A model generated the notes under the pieces. It did no database searches. It saw only the letters and a program-made list of their open reading frames with translations, and had not been told where the DNA came from. A program made the translations under genes and the position numbers. Shown in pieces: positions 10,641 to 21,847 of a stretch of DNA of 64,000 nt (positions within the stretch are counted from its first letter, which is position 1; every line of letters starts with the position of its first letter). Origin of the DNA: Ovis canadensis (Eukaryota > Chordata > Mammalia > Artiodactyla > Bovidae); NCBI RefSeq assembly GCF_042477335.2, contig NC_091250.1, positions 58,597,384-58,661,383 of the forward strand, read 5' to 3'.

Positions 10641-11494
10641 TGAAGCCTAATGAATTAATTAGGATGTATAAGATAAGACTGAGACAAAATAAAGAAATGT
10701 ACTTCGATGTTTCAGCGGACTGGTTTTAACTAAATGCAGATTTCAAATCCCTGGCTGAAAAGCCAACTCCTCTCTTAATTTTGACACGATAGTTTTGACT
10801 GTTTCCATTTTCGTGAAGAATAACTAGATACCTGTACAAATGTAGAGAAGCCCTATGGGCATTTGGCACTGTATGTTCATTTCTTCTTTGCCAGTGGGGA
10901 AAGTTTTTGCATCCCACATTTTCACTCCCACACTCTCATGTGATAGAAATTATAAGACCAGACTAGGTAATTGGGAAGGTCTCTTTCTGCTCTAAAATAT
11001 ACACCTTTTGCCTTTCTTTTCCTTCTTTCCCATTCTGCATGCACTTTAGAGTGGCTGCTGTTCCTCCACTCATAGCTTGCAAGTAAGGCTGTTCTGGTTC
11101 ATGATTTGGAAGATGGGTCCTGACTCTGTCTTTCAAATGTGAGCTCATCAGCACATCAGTGGCTGTGAAGGATGCTAATTTAGGAATATTATTCAGGTAA
11201 TGTGGATATGCAGTTATTGTTCGAAGTGGGGCTCTGCTTGAGGCTATCCATTTCCATCTGTAGAGCTATGTAGAGTGTAGCATTTTAACGGCCATTAAAA
11301 ATGGCTTCTCTCTCGTTAGTCAGGAAGATTTGCTGGTGTGATTTTATACTTCGTTTCTGAAGCTGTTGATGAGAAACATTTCTTTTTCTATAAACACTTC
11401 TCACCAGAGTTTTCAAACTCATTCTTGGCATAGGATTTGAGTCCCACTTTTGCCTGAAATCAATACAGTTAAATTTTTCTGGTTCTAGTAGGAT

Positions 11495-11498
<4 letters not shown>
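10641..11498. other. No gene seen
   Basis: Unique-looking sequence without recognisable repeats or coding signals. Confidence 0.5.

Positions 11499-11545
<47 letters not shown>
11499..11545 (+). repeat. (TG)n microsatellite
   Basis: Uninterrupted TG run of about 23 units, second long one in the window. Confidence 0.97.
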
Positions 11546-11546
<1 letters not shown>

Positions 11547-13269
11547 TGTTTTCTCCTTTTAATTCATGCTGGTGGGAGAGAAAGGATTTTGTGGCAAGAT
11601 TGACAGAATGTGTTGTGTATATTCCCAGCAAAGAAAAGAATGTAAAACAAAAGCCCAACTTGGAAGGAGAAAGTTTGTTTAGAACTGGAATTAACCTGTC
11701 TTGAACATGATGAATGCCGTACTTTACAACAGTTTGTTATAGAATTGATTTCTTTCCATATGTTGCTGGTGGTTTAATTTGATTGGCATAACAAAATATT
11801 GCTATTTGACATGAGAGAAGTTATTTTTAATGCACAGGACCGTAGGTGTAAATTTTATTTGTGTTAATAATGTTGAATAAACTGTGTTTATGTGTTGGGT
11901 TTATTTCTGGCTACTGTGCTACTACATAATTTGATTGTCCAATGTTCAGACATGGATTTAAAGCTTTATACAGCTGGGAATTAGCTGGTCATATTGTATT
12001 TGCTTCCGCTTTGTGGGATCAGGAAAATGACCATACTAAAGAAAAGAAGCTATTTCAAGGTTTTCTTCTCTTTTTTAGAGTACAAAGTTATTTCCATAGA
12101 AACTTGATAATTAAGAGTAATTTAACTCTTTACCTAAGTCTGAATGACAAATTTGCAGGTAAACAGTTCTTACTTTTCCACTCAGCAGCTACTTATACTT
12201 ATCAAAAGATGTGACATACTTTTTCTTATTTTTCCTTTAAACAAATCAGCATAGTATTTTTATGCTTTTAAAAGAGATTAAATTAAAAACATAAAAGACA
12301 TTGAATACCAATAATTGGCTTTTACCACATTATGAAGTTATTATTTTTAATGCTTACCTCGATAACTATAATTTTCAATAAGTAATAATCAGGTATTCAA
12401 GCCATAAAATGGTTACTGGGTTAATGTTGTTTCAATAGTACCAAGAATATTATTTTCATGTATACTAAAATGGACTTCAGATTTTGCAGGCAATAAAATT
12501 ATTTGATCAGGTTTGCACAGCTTTAGTGACAATTACAGTTAATTCATGCAGAACTTCAATCTACTTTTTAGTCTTCTACTTCTTAGGCTAACGGTTGTCC
12601 AGCTCCAGTGGCATTAAGACCATGAAGACTTTTGCATTCATCTAGTTGAACTTTAATATGAAGTCTTCATAAAATAAACTACCTGTGACTCAGAAATATA
12701 AGTTCTTGCCCTGGCTTATTTTATTACCATTTTATTCTTTGGGTCTTAGTATATGCATGTCTAATTTGACACCAAAACATGGTGGTTTGGTTAAATAGAA
12801 CAGAGGTTAAATTGATTGGAATCTTTCAATCTTAAAGAATTAAATATTCATGGTAATAAAGCAAACATACCAGTATTCGATTTTTTATAAGGAAGGACAG
12901 AAATTTACTCAAGAACATAAATCAGCAAGCAAATAAATATCTATTGAATATCTGAATGATACTGGCAGATATGAAAGTATATAGAACCTGTCTTCAAGGA
13001 ACATAAAAGCAAATTGATGAGCTAATTAATACTTAGGTAGAAGAAAAGTCACTTAGCAACACAGTGATACAAACTAATCATCAAGTATATTTTACTGCCA
13101 AATGAGGGCTGTAGCAACACCACATTTTGCATTAGTAATTTTACTTACTCAAACCTGAGTAATCAAACTGAAATGAATTTATCCTCTCTCATCACTTTTT
13201 AATATTGCATCCTTTGGAATAAAGTGGGCTTTTCCCACACAAGTAAACAAGTGCAATAAATACCAGCTG
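11546..13269. other. AT-rich, no gene seen
   Basis: Low GC throughout. A worn ancient-repeat phrase lies around 12930-13020 ('aaatatctattgaatatctg', 'ctgtcttcaaggaacataa'). Otherwise nothing recognisable. Confidence 0.5.
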
Positions 13270-13720
13270 ACATTGATTGAAATGGTTTTTATGTGTTGAG
13301 CACAAGGGCGTCATCACATTTGAGAGCTCCAAATCCACTGAAATGGGTTCCAAGATCCTCATTTTACAAATGGGGAAACTGAGACCAGAATACCTTGCTG
13401 GAGGAGGGCACAGCTGGGCCAGACCTGGGATTTGACTCTGAGCATCCCAGGCTGCTTCCCCAATAGCTCAGCAGTAAAGAACCTGCCTGCAATGCAGGTG
13501 ACACAGGAGATGAGGGTTCCATCCCTAGGTTGGAAAGATTCCCCTGCAGGAGGAAATGGCAGCCTGCTCCAGTACTCTTGCCTGGAGAACCCCATGAGGG
13601 ATCGGTGGGCTACAGTCCATGGGATTGCAAAGAGTTGGACATGACTAAGCAACTGAGCACACAACACAGCCCAGGCTGAGAGTGTGTGGCTGCGGCACTA
13701 CACCATCTGCTCTCTAGGAC
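13270..13720 (-). repeat. MIR SINE, split by a Bov-tA
   Basis: Reverse-complement MIR: 'cctcattttacaaatgggga' then 'aactgagaccag', 'cagctgggccagacctggga', continuing after the SINE as 'gagtgtgtggctgcggc'. The Bov-tA at 13455-13669 sits inside it. Confidence 0.7.
13455..13669 (+). mobile_element. Bov-tA SINE
   Basis: Head 'cttccccaatagctcagc', core 'taaagaacctgcctgcaatg', 3' part 'gcaaagagttggacatgac'. Perfect 9-bp TSD CCCAGGCTG at 13446-13454 and 13670-13678. Confidence 0.93.
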
Positions 13721-14339
13721 CCCTGAATCTGGGGTGCATGGAGCGAGATCTTGCTACAGAGAGCTAACTTCTCATTGCAGGTTCGCTTTCACGGCACTCC
13801 AGTTAGTCCACAGAAAGCTCATTTACTAAACCGGCTCTGAGTAATTGGCTAATGGGTTTTTGGTGAGCATGGTCCTCCAGAGGACTGTTCCCACAGCCTG
13901 ATGCATGGGGCAGTCAAGCCTGGGTTGTTAATTCTGCTCCAGGAGAGCACAGCCCAGTGCACTAAAGCTGCTGGAAAATTGTTCCTTACTGAAGATGCAA
14001 ATTGGATCAACAGAGCCTGGCTCTGGCTTCTGAAAGGCAACGCTGGCAGCCTGGCAAGGAAGGCCTGGATATTTGCGCTGGTAGACTCAAGAAATTGGTG
14101 GCAGAGGGAGCGGAGCGATGGCTGTCAACTTTCCTATGTGGATTGAAACAATGATGACCTGTGTCTGGATTTGCTCCTAGTTCACAGGCTTTGAAGAAAC
14201 CATGGTTTCTGTTGAGGAACATGAAGATGGTCCCTGACTTACTACTGTGTAGTTCTGTTCGCTGTGGCACAAGACCCGTTCATAGGGGAGATGGCAACAG
14301 GCAGATTTTTGTCCCAATCGATACCGCTTATTGCTGACA
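13721..14339. other. No gene seen
   Basis: Moderate GC, no recognised repeat. Overlapping short frames on both strands (13849-14040, 13901-14146, 14007-14270) show no domain. Confidence 0.45.
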
Positions 14340-14620
14340 CTTCTTAGTGCCTCATTTGCTCCAGCTATAAAATGGAGCTAGCACATGGAACTCTGCTCAA
14401 TGTCACGTGGCAGTCTGGATGGGTGGGGAGTTTAGGGAGAATGCATACATATGACTTGAGTCCCTTCGCTGTTGACCTGAAACTATCAAAACATTGTGAA
14501 TTGGTTATACCCCAACACAAAGTAAAAATTTAAAAATAAAATAAAATGGAGCTAACAATAATACCTACTGGGTGGAATGGGAATTAAATGAGTTATGAAG
14601 TTAAAAAAAATTTAAAAATT
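14340..14620 (+). repeat. MIR SINE, split by an L1 end
   Basis: MIR centre 'tgcctcatttgctccagct' plus 'ataaaatggagctagca' is duplicated around the L1 insertion, and MIR continues as 'ataatacctactgggtgg' and 'attaaatgagttatgaag'. Confidence 0.75.
14384..14540 (+). mobile_element. L1 3' end, 5'-truncated
   Basis: 'catggaactctgctcaatg', 'ggcagtctggatgggtgggg', 'cttgagtcccttcgctg', 'gaaactatcaaaacattgtg', then an A-rich tail. TSD of 17 bp with one mismatch (ATAAAATGGAGCTAGCA / ATAAAATGGAGCTAACA) at 14367-14383 and 14541-14557. Confidence 0.9.
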
Positions 14621-14699
14621 AAATATGAAGTTCTCAGAAGAGGGCCTTGGCGTTCGACATACGTTCCGTATCCTCATTATTATTTTGCTACTATTATTG

Positions 14700-14900
14700 C
14701 ATGGATCAGACTTTGTAGTGGAGAGAAAATGTGATTTAGAAAGGGTTCGACTTCTAGTTCTTCCCTCTGCTATTTGTGGGAGCTTGAGCAAATCACTTGA
14801 TCTCTCTGTTCAGGGCTCTCATCTGAGATGAGGATGGATAAGACCAACCTCATAGGGTTGTTTAAAGAAATGATAAAACACTATCGTCAGTTTTATTTTA
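14700..14900 (+). repeat. MIR SINE
   Basis: 'gatttagaaagggttcgac', 'gggagcttgagcaaatcact', 'gatctctctgttcagggctc', 'ccaacctcatagggttgttt': a complete but diverged MIR. Confidence 0.75.
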
Positions 14901-14959
14901 TACTGTAAAGCCTCAGGTACATTATAATGTTTAATTCTCAAACCTGATTCTTCTCTTAA

Positions 14960-15035
14960 GTTCTTTCTTTTTTAAAAAATTGAGTTATAATTCATATACC
15001 GTACAATTCACTTGCTTTACTTGCACAGTTCAGTG
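14960..15035 (-). repeat. Old L1 3'-end fragment
   Basis: 'aaaaaattgagttataattc' and 'ataccgtacaattcac' match the start of many L1M 3' ends on the minus strand. Short. Confidence 0.45.
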
Positions 15036-15128
15036 CATATGGAATCTTAGTTCCCCGACCAAGGATTGAATCCATCCCCCTTGCATTGGAAGCAAGGAGT
15101 CTTAACGGCTGGACCACCAGGGAAGTCC
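15036..15128 (-). mobile_element. CHR-type tRNA-derived SINE fragment
   Basis: Reverse-complement CHR SINE: 'ggaatcttagttccccgacc', 'ggattgaatccatccccc', 'gagtcttaacggctggacc', 'accagggaagtccc'. Confidence 0.85.
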
Positions 15129-15189
15129 CAGATTTTCCTTCTTTTTTAAATCCAACTGACACATCTATAGAACTGGGAGTCATATTAAA

Positions 15190-15870
15190 CCCTTCATCTC
15201 AATGAATTGACTGTAAGACTTGATTCTTTCTTAATATCTCTAGTATCATGCCCCTCCCTCTGAGCCATTGCAATTTCCTCAAATAGAAGGCTTTAGCAGC
15301 CACCTCCCTGGCCTCCCAGACTCCAGTCTTTGGTCTACTACCAAAATGATTGTCCTAAAGTGCAATTCATTCTTCCCACTCTCCTCCTTTAAAATCCCTA
15401 GTGGTTTCTCATTGCCTTCAGCATAAAATTCCAATTTATTAGCATGGCGAGCAAGGTCTCTCATGACATGGCTTTTTACATACTCCTTACATACTCCCCC
15501 AGGTCATTCTTGCCCTTTTGTCTTTATTGATGCCTTGTGTCACATCGAATTAGATATAGTTCCCCAGAACTTGTCCATGTCTTTTTCCTGTGCTTTCTGG
15601 CCTTTTCCTCCCCATTATATTCTATCTGCCCTTCAAGGTTATTCATTCCAGCATCAGCTAGTCTAAAGAAACCTTATCTGGCATCGTTTTGCTGACGCCT
15701 TGAGTTAACAGTTTCTCTTTTATGCCCCCTCCATGCCCAGTGTTTGCCCTGATTGCGTCTATCCCAATTACTCCTTTATGTATTTCTCTTCCTTAAAAGA
15801 AAGAGAAACACTTGAGGATTAGGATCTCATCATATTTGTTTCTGTATTCCCATTGGCTTGAAAAAAGAAG
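15190..15870 (+). repeat. L2 LINE 3' region
   Basis: Extended L2 match: 'ccacctccctggcctccca', 'cttccagtctttgg'-type phrases, 'tttctcattgccttcagca', 'ttagcatggcgagcaaggtc', 'tctcatgacatggc', and later 'ttgaggattaggatctcat'. Ancient, frame broken. Confidence 0.8.
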
Positions 15871-16009
15871 CCAATAAATTGAAAGACAGAATTTGAATGA
15901 AAGAATAAATATTATGCCCAATGAAGATAAGATCATGTAATTGTCCTTTAAGAATCATCTCCAAGTTGCTATCTGCTTCACTCTACCAGAGGTTTACAAA
16001 GATCATCCT

Positions 16010-16210
16010 TGATGTGTATTATTAGATGCAATGACCTTGGGGCAAATGACACAGCATCTCTCAGTCATTTTCCTCATTTTGTAAAGTAGGAATAATGAGT
16101 ATCTACCTTATATAATGGTATTGTTGGAAAGAGTAAATTAAATATGCATATAAAACTTTAAAAGTGTGCTTGGTATTCGGTAAATGGGAATTACTACTAT
16201 CTTATTAGCT
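16010..16210 (+). repeat. MIR SINE
   Basis: 'tcagtcattttcctcatttt' followed by 'gtaaagtaggaataatgag', 'taccttatataatggtattg', 'tggtattcggtaaatggg': the MIR 3' half, diverged. Confidence 0.7.
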
Positions 16211-16849
16211 CCCAATGCAAGTGAATTCACCCCATCCTGCATTCAAGAAAGTTGCTCTTAGAGGTAGTTAATGAAAGTTTAGGTGAAAGAGGTGGTCCAT
16301 AGGTTTTCTTGACCTCAGTGAAGTAGCTAAAATAAGAGTGGACTTATTATCATCTAAACAAAAACACCATCAAGAGAAACAATAGAGTTAAAAAACTTGT
16401 AGAATTCTGGCATAAGCATGAGAAAAACAAAAATCTGTTGACCCCATTCTCCTTGGGTTGGTGATTTTCTTTGCCATGCAGTTCACAGGGAAAGGTTTTC
16501 CATTCCCAATGCACATGCTCTGCTCTGTCTCTGTTTCTGCTGATGTCTCTTAGGACTTTTTTTTTTTTTTTTAATACTCAGAACCAGAGAAGATTAACTG
16601 ATACTCGAGAGACAGCAAGGTCAAATGAAGAGATACTGGTTAGACTGGTCCTTGCCAGTCACATGCTTGGTATCAGGCACCTGTCCAGAATTCCTTTGAC
16701 GCTTCATCTGTTATGGCCACCTACACGGCTTTGATCAGCAGTCTTTCAAAGCATAAGTAAAATGGAGAAAAAATGGATACCTTCCTAAGCAGGAATGTGA
16801 GTGTTCATTAACAGGAATCAGGAAAAAGGTAGGATAGGATCTTGGGAAG
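16211..16849. other. No gene seen
   Basis: Contains a T run at about 16557-16573. No recognised coding or repeat structure. Confidence 0.5.
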
Positions 16850-17040
16850 AACATGAATTTTGGAGGCAGATAGCTGGGTTTTAATCCTTTCTCTGTTACT
16901 TGTTGTCCTGATCACCTTGAACATGTTTACTTTGTTTGAGATTCATTTCCTGTGTCCATATAATGGACAGAATAGCATCAGTCTTTAAGAACTGTTGTGA
17001 ACAGCATGGTTTTTAGCAATAAATCATAGCTGTTCCTTTT
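16850..17040 (+). repeat. MIR SINE
   Basis: 'gaattttggaggcagatagc' then 'tgggttttaatcc', 'gttacttgttgtcctgatc', 'gaactgttgtgaacagc', 'agcaataaatcatagctg'. Confidence 0.7.
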
Positions 17041-17214
17041 CCTATGTGTCTAGACAGTATCAGGTGTCATCTTTGGTAATCCTTTGCTCTTTTCCTTGAT
17101 TCTAAAAAGGCTTGAAAGCTAATGTCCTGGCTACATATTTGTGAATCATTCTTGAGAGTCTGGAGATAAAAGCAGTTTAGAGATGCCATTGATTGTAGAA
17201 AGTAAATGTTTATT

Positions 17215-17395
17215 CCTGCCCTCCTGACTCCTTCCCTCTTTCCCTCCCTTCCTTTTGCCTCTTCCTTTTTTCTTTGCCTCCTCTATCCTTTATTCTCATT
17301 CTCCCTCCCTTCCTCCTTTTGTGTATTTCTCTCACCAGGATCTCCTGCATTGCAGGCGGATTCTTTACCAACTGAGCTATGAGGGAAGTCCATGA
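17215..17395. repeat. CT-rich tract and tRNA-SINE fragment
   Basis: 17215-17330 is strongly C/T-biased on the plus strand. 17335-17395 is a minus-strand SINE head fragment ('tctcctgcattgcaggcgg', 'tttaccaactgagctatg', 'agggaagtcc'). Confidence 0.7.
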
Positions 17396-17447
17396 AGTAA
17401 CAACCCCTGTTCCAAGAAGCTCATGTATGATGGCATCATTACCCCTC

Positions 17448-17701
17448 TGCTGCTGCTGCTGCTAAGTCAATTCAGTCATGTCCGACTCTGTGCGACCCCA
17501 TAGACCCCAGCCTACCAGGCTCCCCTGTCCCTGGGATTCTCCAGGCAAGAATACTGGAGTGGGTTGCCATTTCCTTCTCCAATGCATGAAAGTGAAACCT
17601 GAAAGTGAAGTCACTGAGTTGTGTCCAACTCTCAGCAACCCCATGGACTGCAGCCCACTAGGCTCCTCCATCCATGGGATTTTCCAGGCAAGAGTACTAG
17701 G
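17448..17701 (-). mobile_element. BovA2 (dimeric) SINE
   Basis: Reverse complement with the CTG-repeat tail at the left (17448-17462), first unit 'gactctgtgcgaccccatag', linker 'caatgcatgaaagtgaaa', second unit 'agcaaccccatggactgc' and 'ttttccaggcaagagtac'. Confidence 0.93.
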
Positions 17702-18112
17702 AAGACACAATTACTTTTTTTCATATGTCTCCAGGTTTACCACATAAGCTCATAGTGAAGTATTTGTATCATCTACCACTATTGGTCCTACATTCTTCAC
17801 ATTGATGTTTGTATGATATAATACTTCTATGATGTAAATCCAGTGATATAATTCCCCATGGGTTCAAGCGGAATAAGAAACGATCTTAGAAAGATGCGAC
17901 CGTGCTAACACTCTGCAAAATGATTAGGCTAAGCCATCTTACATGAAATCCATTTCTAAAATCCTAAAATGTCTCAAGTGTACTATTTTAGGGTAGAGGA
18001 ATAAAAGAGCTTTGCATTTCATGTAGACTTTTGGTTTGTCCTACCAGTGTTTCTTCATATTCTCCAGCCAGTTCTTTTTGGATCTGTCTTCCCAATGACA
18101 CCATCATTTCTT
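17702..18112. other. No gene seen
   Basis: Unique-looking. 17860-18000 lacks repeats and could be conserved non-coding DNA, but nothing in the sequence alone proves it. Confidence 0.4.
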
Positions 18113-18388
18113 TTTCTTTTTTTAAATTAATTTATTTATTTCTGGCTGTGCTGGGTCTTCGTTGCTGAGCGTGGGCTTTCTCCAGTTGTGCTGAGCAGGG
18201 GCTACTGTCTCGTGGTGCGTGGGCTTCTCTCGTTGCAGAGCTTAGGCTCTGGGGTACAGGCTCAGCAGTTACGGCACATGGGCTTATTCTCTCGATGGCA
18301 TGTGAAATCTTCCCAGACCAGGGATCGAACCTGTGTCCCATGCATTGGCAGGCAGATTCTTAATCACTGGATCACCAGGGAAGCCCTG
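18113..18388 (-). mobile_element. CHR-type SINE (long form)
   Basis: 'ttatttctggctgtgctggg', 'tcttcgttgctgagcgtgg', 'ggctactgtctcgtggtgc', 'agaccagggatcgaacctg', 'ttaatcactggatcaccagg', ending AAGCCCTG. Probable 9-bp TSD TCATTTCTT / TTATTTCTT at 18104-18112 and 18389-18397. Confidence 0.88.
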
Positions 18389-18500
18389 TTATTTCTTGAG
18401 GGCAGAAACTATGTACCGTTGATCTTTGAATCTCTATACCTGACCTGGATTCTGACATATAAGAGCTGCTCAGTCGATATTTGTTGAGTGAATAATGAAC
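18389..18500 (+). repeat. L2 LINE 3' end
   Basis: 'cttgagggcagaaactatg', 'gaatctctatacctgacctg', 'gctgctcagtcgatatttg', 'ttgagtgaataatgaa'. The CHR SINE to its left interrupts it. Confidence 0.65.
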
Positions 18501-19597
18501 AAGCCAGATTTCTCAAATGTTTGAATCAAATGTGGAATCACAGGGCTGACTTTGTGAAGGGAAACTCTTCATGTCTTCTCTGCCCTGGCCATTGCTGATG
18601 AAGGACGCCCTGCCTCAATTCATGTCATATGCTCTCCTGTGCTTGATTAAACTGCTGCTTTTCTTTTCAGACAGACTAGAGGGTTCTATGGACAGTAATG
18701 CTGGAGTCCCCAAAATTTTAAGAGAGATATTTCATGGGTCTCACTGTGAGGTCTATAAGAAGTTTTATTTTCTGAATAAGTATCGATCGCAGCTTATAAA
18801 ATACTGCAAACCTATATAATTAAAAAGAATGAGACCAGTCATTGGTGGGCAGTACATGGCTAGGTGTAAGAGAAGACAAATTCTTCAGGTTCCTGGGTTT
18901 TATAATTGTACTTGCTAGGGAAGCTTATTAAAGCCTTGCAGGTGCAATGTTTCATCACAGAGTAGTGAACCTTTGAAAGATATGCATAATAAACAGAGTT
19001 TGAAATATGTTTTTATTCCGGCCATATGGTCCTGTCTGGAGCTTTCCTGGATCTTTGGGTCAGTTCATTGTTGAAAGATGGGCTCGCAAGCACCCACCTC
19101 TCGGAGCAGCTGTCAGAGCCCTATCAGAACGAATCTGCTTTTGCATGATTATTTATTTTATGTGGCTCTCTGAAATGAACCCAGCCTTGCTCAGGAGCTG
19201 AAATGTGCTGAGCAAAGTCTCTTCCCTGAACAGCTTGTGGCCACATCACCAAGCAGTGTCCTTCCTTGTCCTTAAAAAGCAGACTAGCGAGACTTGTGCA
19301 ATAGGCCAGGGCAGGCAGTCTGGGTGAGGTGTACCCACCTGAGCTTGAACTTGGTGCCAATATGAAAACGTACATGGTAGCATTTTAAAGACATGTCACT
19401 GTTCTGTCTTCCCAACTCTCTGTTGCTCACTTTCCTGTATCTCTGAACTCTGTGCAATTACAGTGGTCATCAAATGCAAGCACTTGAAATGTTTTTGTGG
19501 TATCATTGTGATGAGGAGAAGGCTAATGCTCACTTTCTTTTCCTTTGTCATTAACAAAAGGAGATATTAACTCCTCTGAGAATGGCATTTTAAGGGG
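18501..19597. other. No gene seen; candidate conserved non-coding DNA near 19010-19260
   Basis: No recognisable repeats. The 19010-19260 part has balanced composition, an octamer-like TTTGCAT and ATTATTTATTTT, and several retained CpGs. The 82-codon frame at 18571-18819 has no recognised domain. Confidence 0.4.
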
Positions 19598-19813
19598 TTG
19601 TTGTTGTTGTTTAGTTGCTAAGTTGTATTTGACTCTTTAGTGACCCTATGGACTATAGTGTGCTAGACTCCTCTGTCCATGGAGTTCTTCAGACAAGAAT
19701 ATTGGAGTGATGTGCCATTTCCTCCTCCAGAGGATGTTCCTGACCCAGGGATCGAAATCGCATCTCCTGCACTGGCAGGTGGATTCTTTACAACTGAGCC
19801 CCAGGGAAGCCCT
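19598..19813 (-). mobile_element. Bov-tA SINE
   Basis: Reverse-complement monomer with a (GTT)n tail at the left, 'agtgaccctatggactatag', 'gtgctagactcctctgtcc', 'cctgacccagggatcgaaat', 'gagccccagggaagccc'. Perfect 10-bp TSD TTTAAGGGGT at 19588-19597 and 19814-19823. Confidence 0.94.
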
Positions 19814-19823
19814 TTTAAGGGGT

Positions 19824-20598
19824 ACATAGTATAATTTGTTCAACATGTACTGTATAGGTATAGAAATACCAGTAACTGACAAGAGACATGTTCCTGAAGC
19901 CAAGTGATCATAGAAAAATATTTCAGCATACAAAATGCCCAATGAGTTGATCAGATTGTAAGGAGATATTTCTTCCTCTTTATTTGGACAAGCTGAATTT
20001 GGAGTTGAAATTTGCCATCTTGGTCAAGAAGATGCTCTTGCCTTCTTGAGAATGACCTTTTGTCTACTCTTACCTTGCAAACTTTTTGTTCCGTGTTCTG
20101 TATCTATTTGTAGTCATTCACTCATTTAAGCGATATTCACTAGAAAATTATCCTTCATCAGCCACTGTGCTAGGTTTTGGGAATATAAAATCTTTGTGCT
20201 GCCTGCCCTCATGGAGCTCTGAGTCTGGAGTAGAAGATAGCACTGAACAAATAGTTATATCCGTGTCTTATTCGTGTTACAAAAGGGAAATGAATGGTGT
20301 TGAGTGAATGCACGTAGCAGAGAGATTAATGGGATCTTTGCTCTTCTACCTCACCTCCAGGGCAAAGGTCTGCATTAGATTCCTCCTCCCAACCCCCAGT
20401 GAGAATCACTCTGCCTAAAATAGTAACTTGTATAGAATAGATGCTCTATGGTATATTTTGTGGATTTAAGAAAGGATTGACAAATTACGATTCTAAAGCC
20501 CTGAATCAGTTTTAGAGCAAAACTATACATTTTTTTCTTTTGCTGTCACAGTCAGTTTTATCATTTTTTATTCACCTATTTTTCTACCTCTAGAGCCA
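19824..20598. other. No gene; one ancient repeat remnant
   Basis: 20105-20300 has the common old-repeat phrase 'cagccactgtgctaggtttt', 'gccctcatggagctctgag', 'atagcactgaacaaatag'. I cannot name the family. The rest is AT-rich. Confidence 0.45.
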
Positions 20599-21490
20599 CA
20601 GGTTTGCCTTGGAAACAAACAGAGATCATTCTGTCATTTTTTATTTATTTATTTTTTTATTATTACTATTTTTTTCATTCTGTCATTTTTGAGATTGCAT
20701 CCAAGTACTGCATTTCGGACTCTTTTGTTGACCATAATGGCTACTCCATTTCTTCTGAGGGATTCCTGCCCACAGTAGTAGATAAAATGGTCATCTGAGT
20801 TAAATTCACCCATTCCAGTCCATTTTAGTTTGCCAATTCCTAGAATGCCCACATTCACTCTTGTCATCTCCTGTTTGACCACTTCCAATTTGCCTTGATT
20901 CATGGACCTAACATTCCAGGTTCCTATGCAATATTGCTCTTTACAGCATCGGACTTTGCTTCTATCACCAGTCACATCCACAGCTGGCTGTTATTTTTGC
21001 TTTGGCTCCATATCTTCATTCTTTCTGGAGTTATTTTTCCACTGATCTCCAGTAGCATATTGGGCACCTACCGACCTGGGGAGTTCCTCTTTCAGTGTCC
21101 TATCATTTTGCCTTTTCATACTGTTCATGGGGTTCTCAAGGCAAGAATACTGAAGTGACTTGCCATTCCCTTCTCTAGTGGACCACATTCTGTCAGACCT
21201 CTCCACCATGACCCGTCTGTCTTGGGTGGCCCCACATGGCATGAATTAGACAAGGCTGTGGTCCCTGTGATCAGATTGGCCTGTTGTCTGTGACTGTGGT
21301 TTCAGTCTGTCTGCCCTCTGATGCCCTTTTTCAGTGCCTGCTGTCTTACTTGGGCTTCTCTTACCTTGGACTTGAGGTATCTCTTCACGGCTGCTCCCGC
21401 AAAGCTCAGCCGCTGCTCCTTGCCTTGGACGTGGGGTGTGTCCTCTCTGCCGCTGCTCCTATGCTGCTCAACTGCCGCTTTACCTCTTTA
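20599..21490 (-). mobile_element. BovB LINE, 5' part only (endonuclease region)
   Basis: Minus-strand BovB (RTE class). The frame at 20649-20981 encodes the N-terminal endonuclease side of the BovB protein, with CIGTWNVRSMNQGKLEVV and GIGKLKWTGMGEFNSDDH visible, then the BovB 5' leader to about 21490. The 3' two-thirds, including reverse transcriptase and the 3' tail, is absent on the left, which is the opposite of the usual 5' truncation. It is interrupted by a 34-bp T-rich insertion (20642-20675). Confidence 0.88.
20642..20675 (-). mobile_element. Poly(A)-only micro-insertion in BovB
   Basis: A T-rich segment (poly-A on the minus strand) flanked by a perfect 15-bp direct repeat CATTCTGTCATTTTT at 20627-20641 and 20676-20690. 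One copy is native BovB sequence, so the other is a target-site duplication. Confidence 0.75.
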
Positions 21491-21542
21491 TTGCTTTGTC
21501 AGTCAAGGTCAGCTTCTATGACTGAAAAGTAAGAAAGAACCT

Positions 21543-21684
21543 TGGAGAAGGCAATGGCAACCCACTCCAGTGATCTTGCCTGGAGAATCCCAGGGACGGG
21601 GGAGCCTGGTGGGCTGCCGTCTATGGGGTCGCACAGAGTCAGACACAACTGAAGTGACTTAGCAGCAGCAGCAGCCGCAGCAGC
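21543..21684 (+). mobile_element. BovA2-type SINE, 5'-truncated monomer
   Basis: Starts 'ggagaaggcaatggcaaccc' and ends with the CAG-repeat tail ('cttagcagcagcagcagc'). TSD of 12 bp with one mismatch (AAGAAAGAACCT / AAGGAAGAACCT) at 21531-21542 and 21685-21696. Confidence 0.92.
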
Positions 21685-21847
21685 AAGGAAGAACCTGACT
21701 GGTAGCATTTGATAAGTCTGGCTGGTCTTTGAGCTCTCAGCTCTAGTTCATTCCAAGAAACTGTTTCCGTTTCCCTCTGTCCTGTTCTCCCACCCTTCCT
21801 GACTAAGATTGATCTTCCGCTATAGCATATTGTCAAGACGTAGGACA

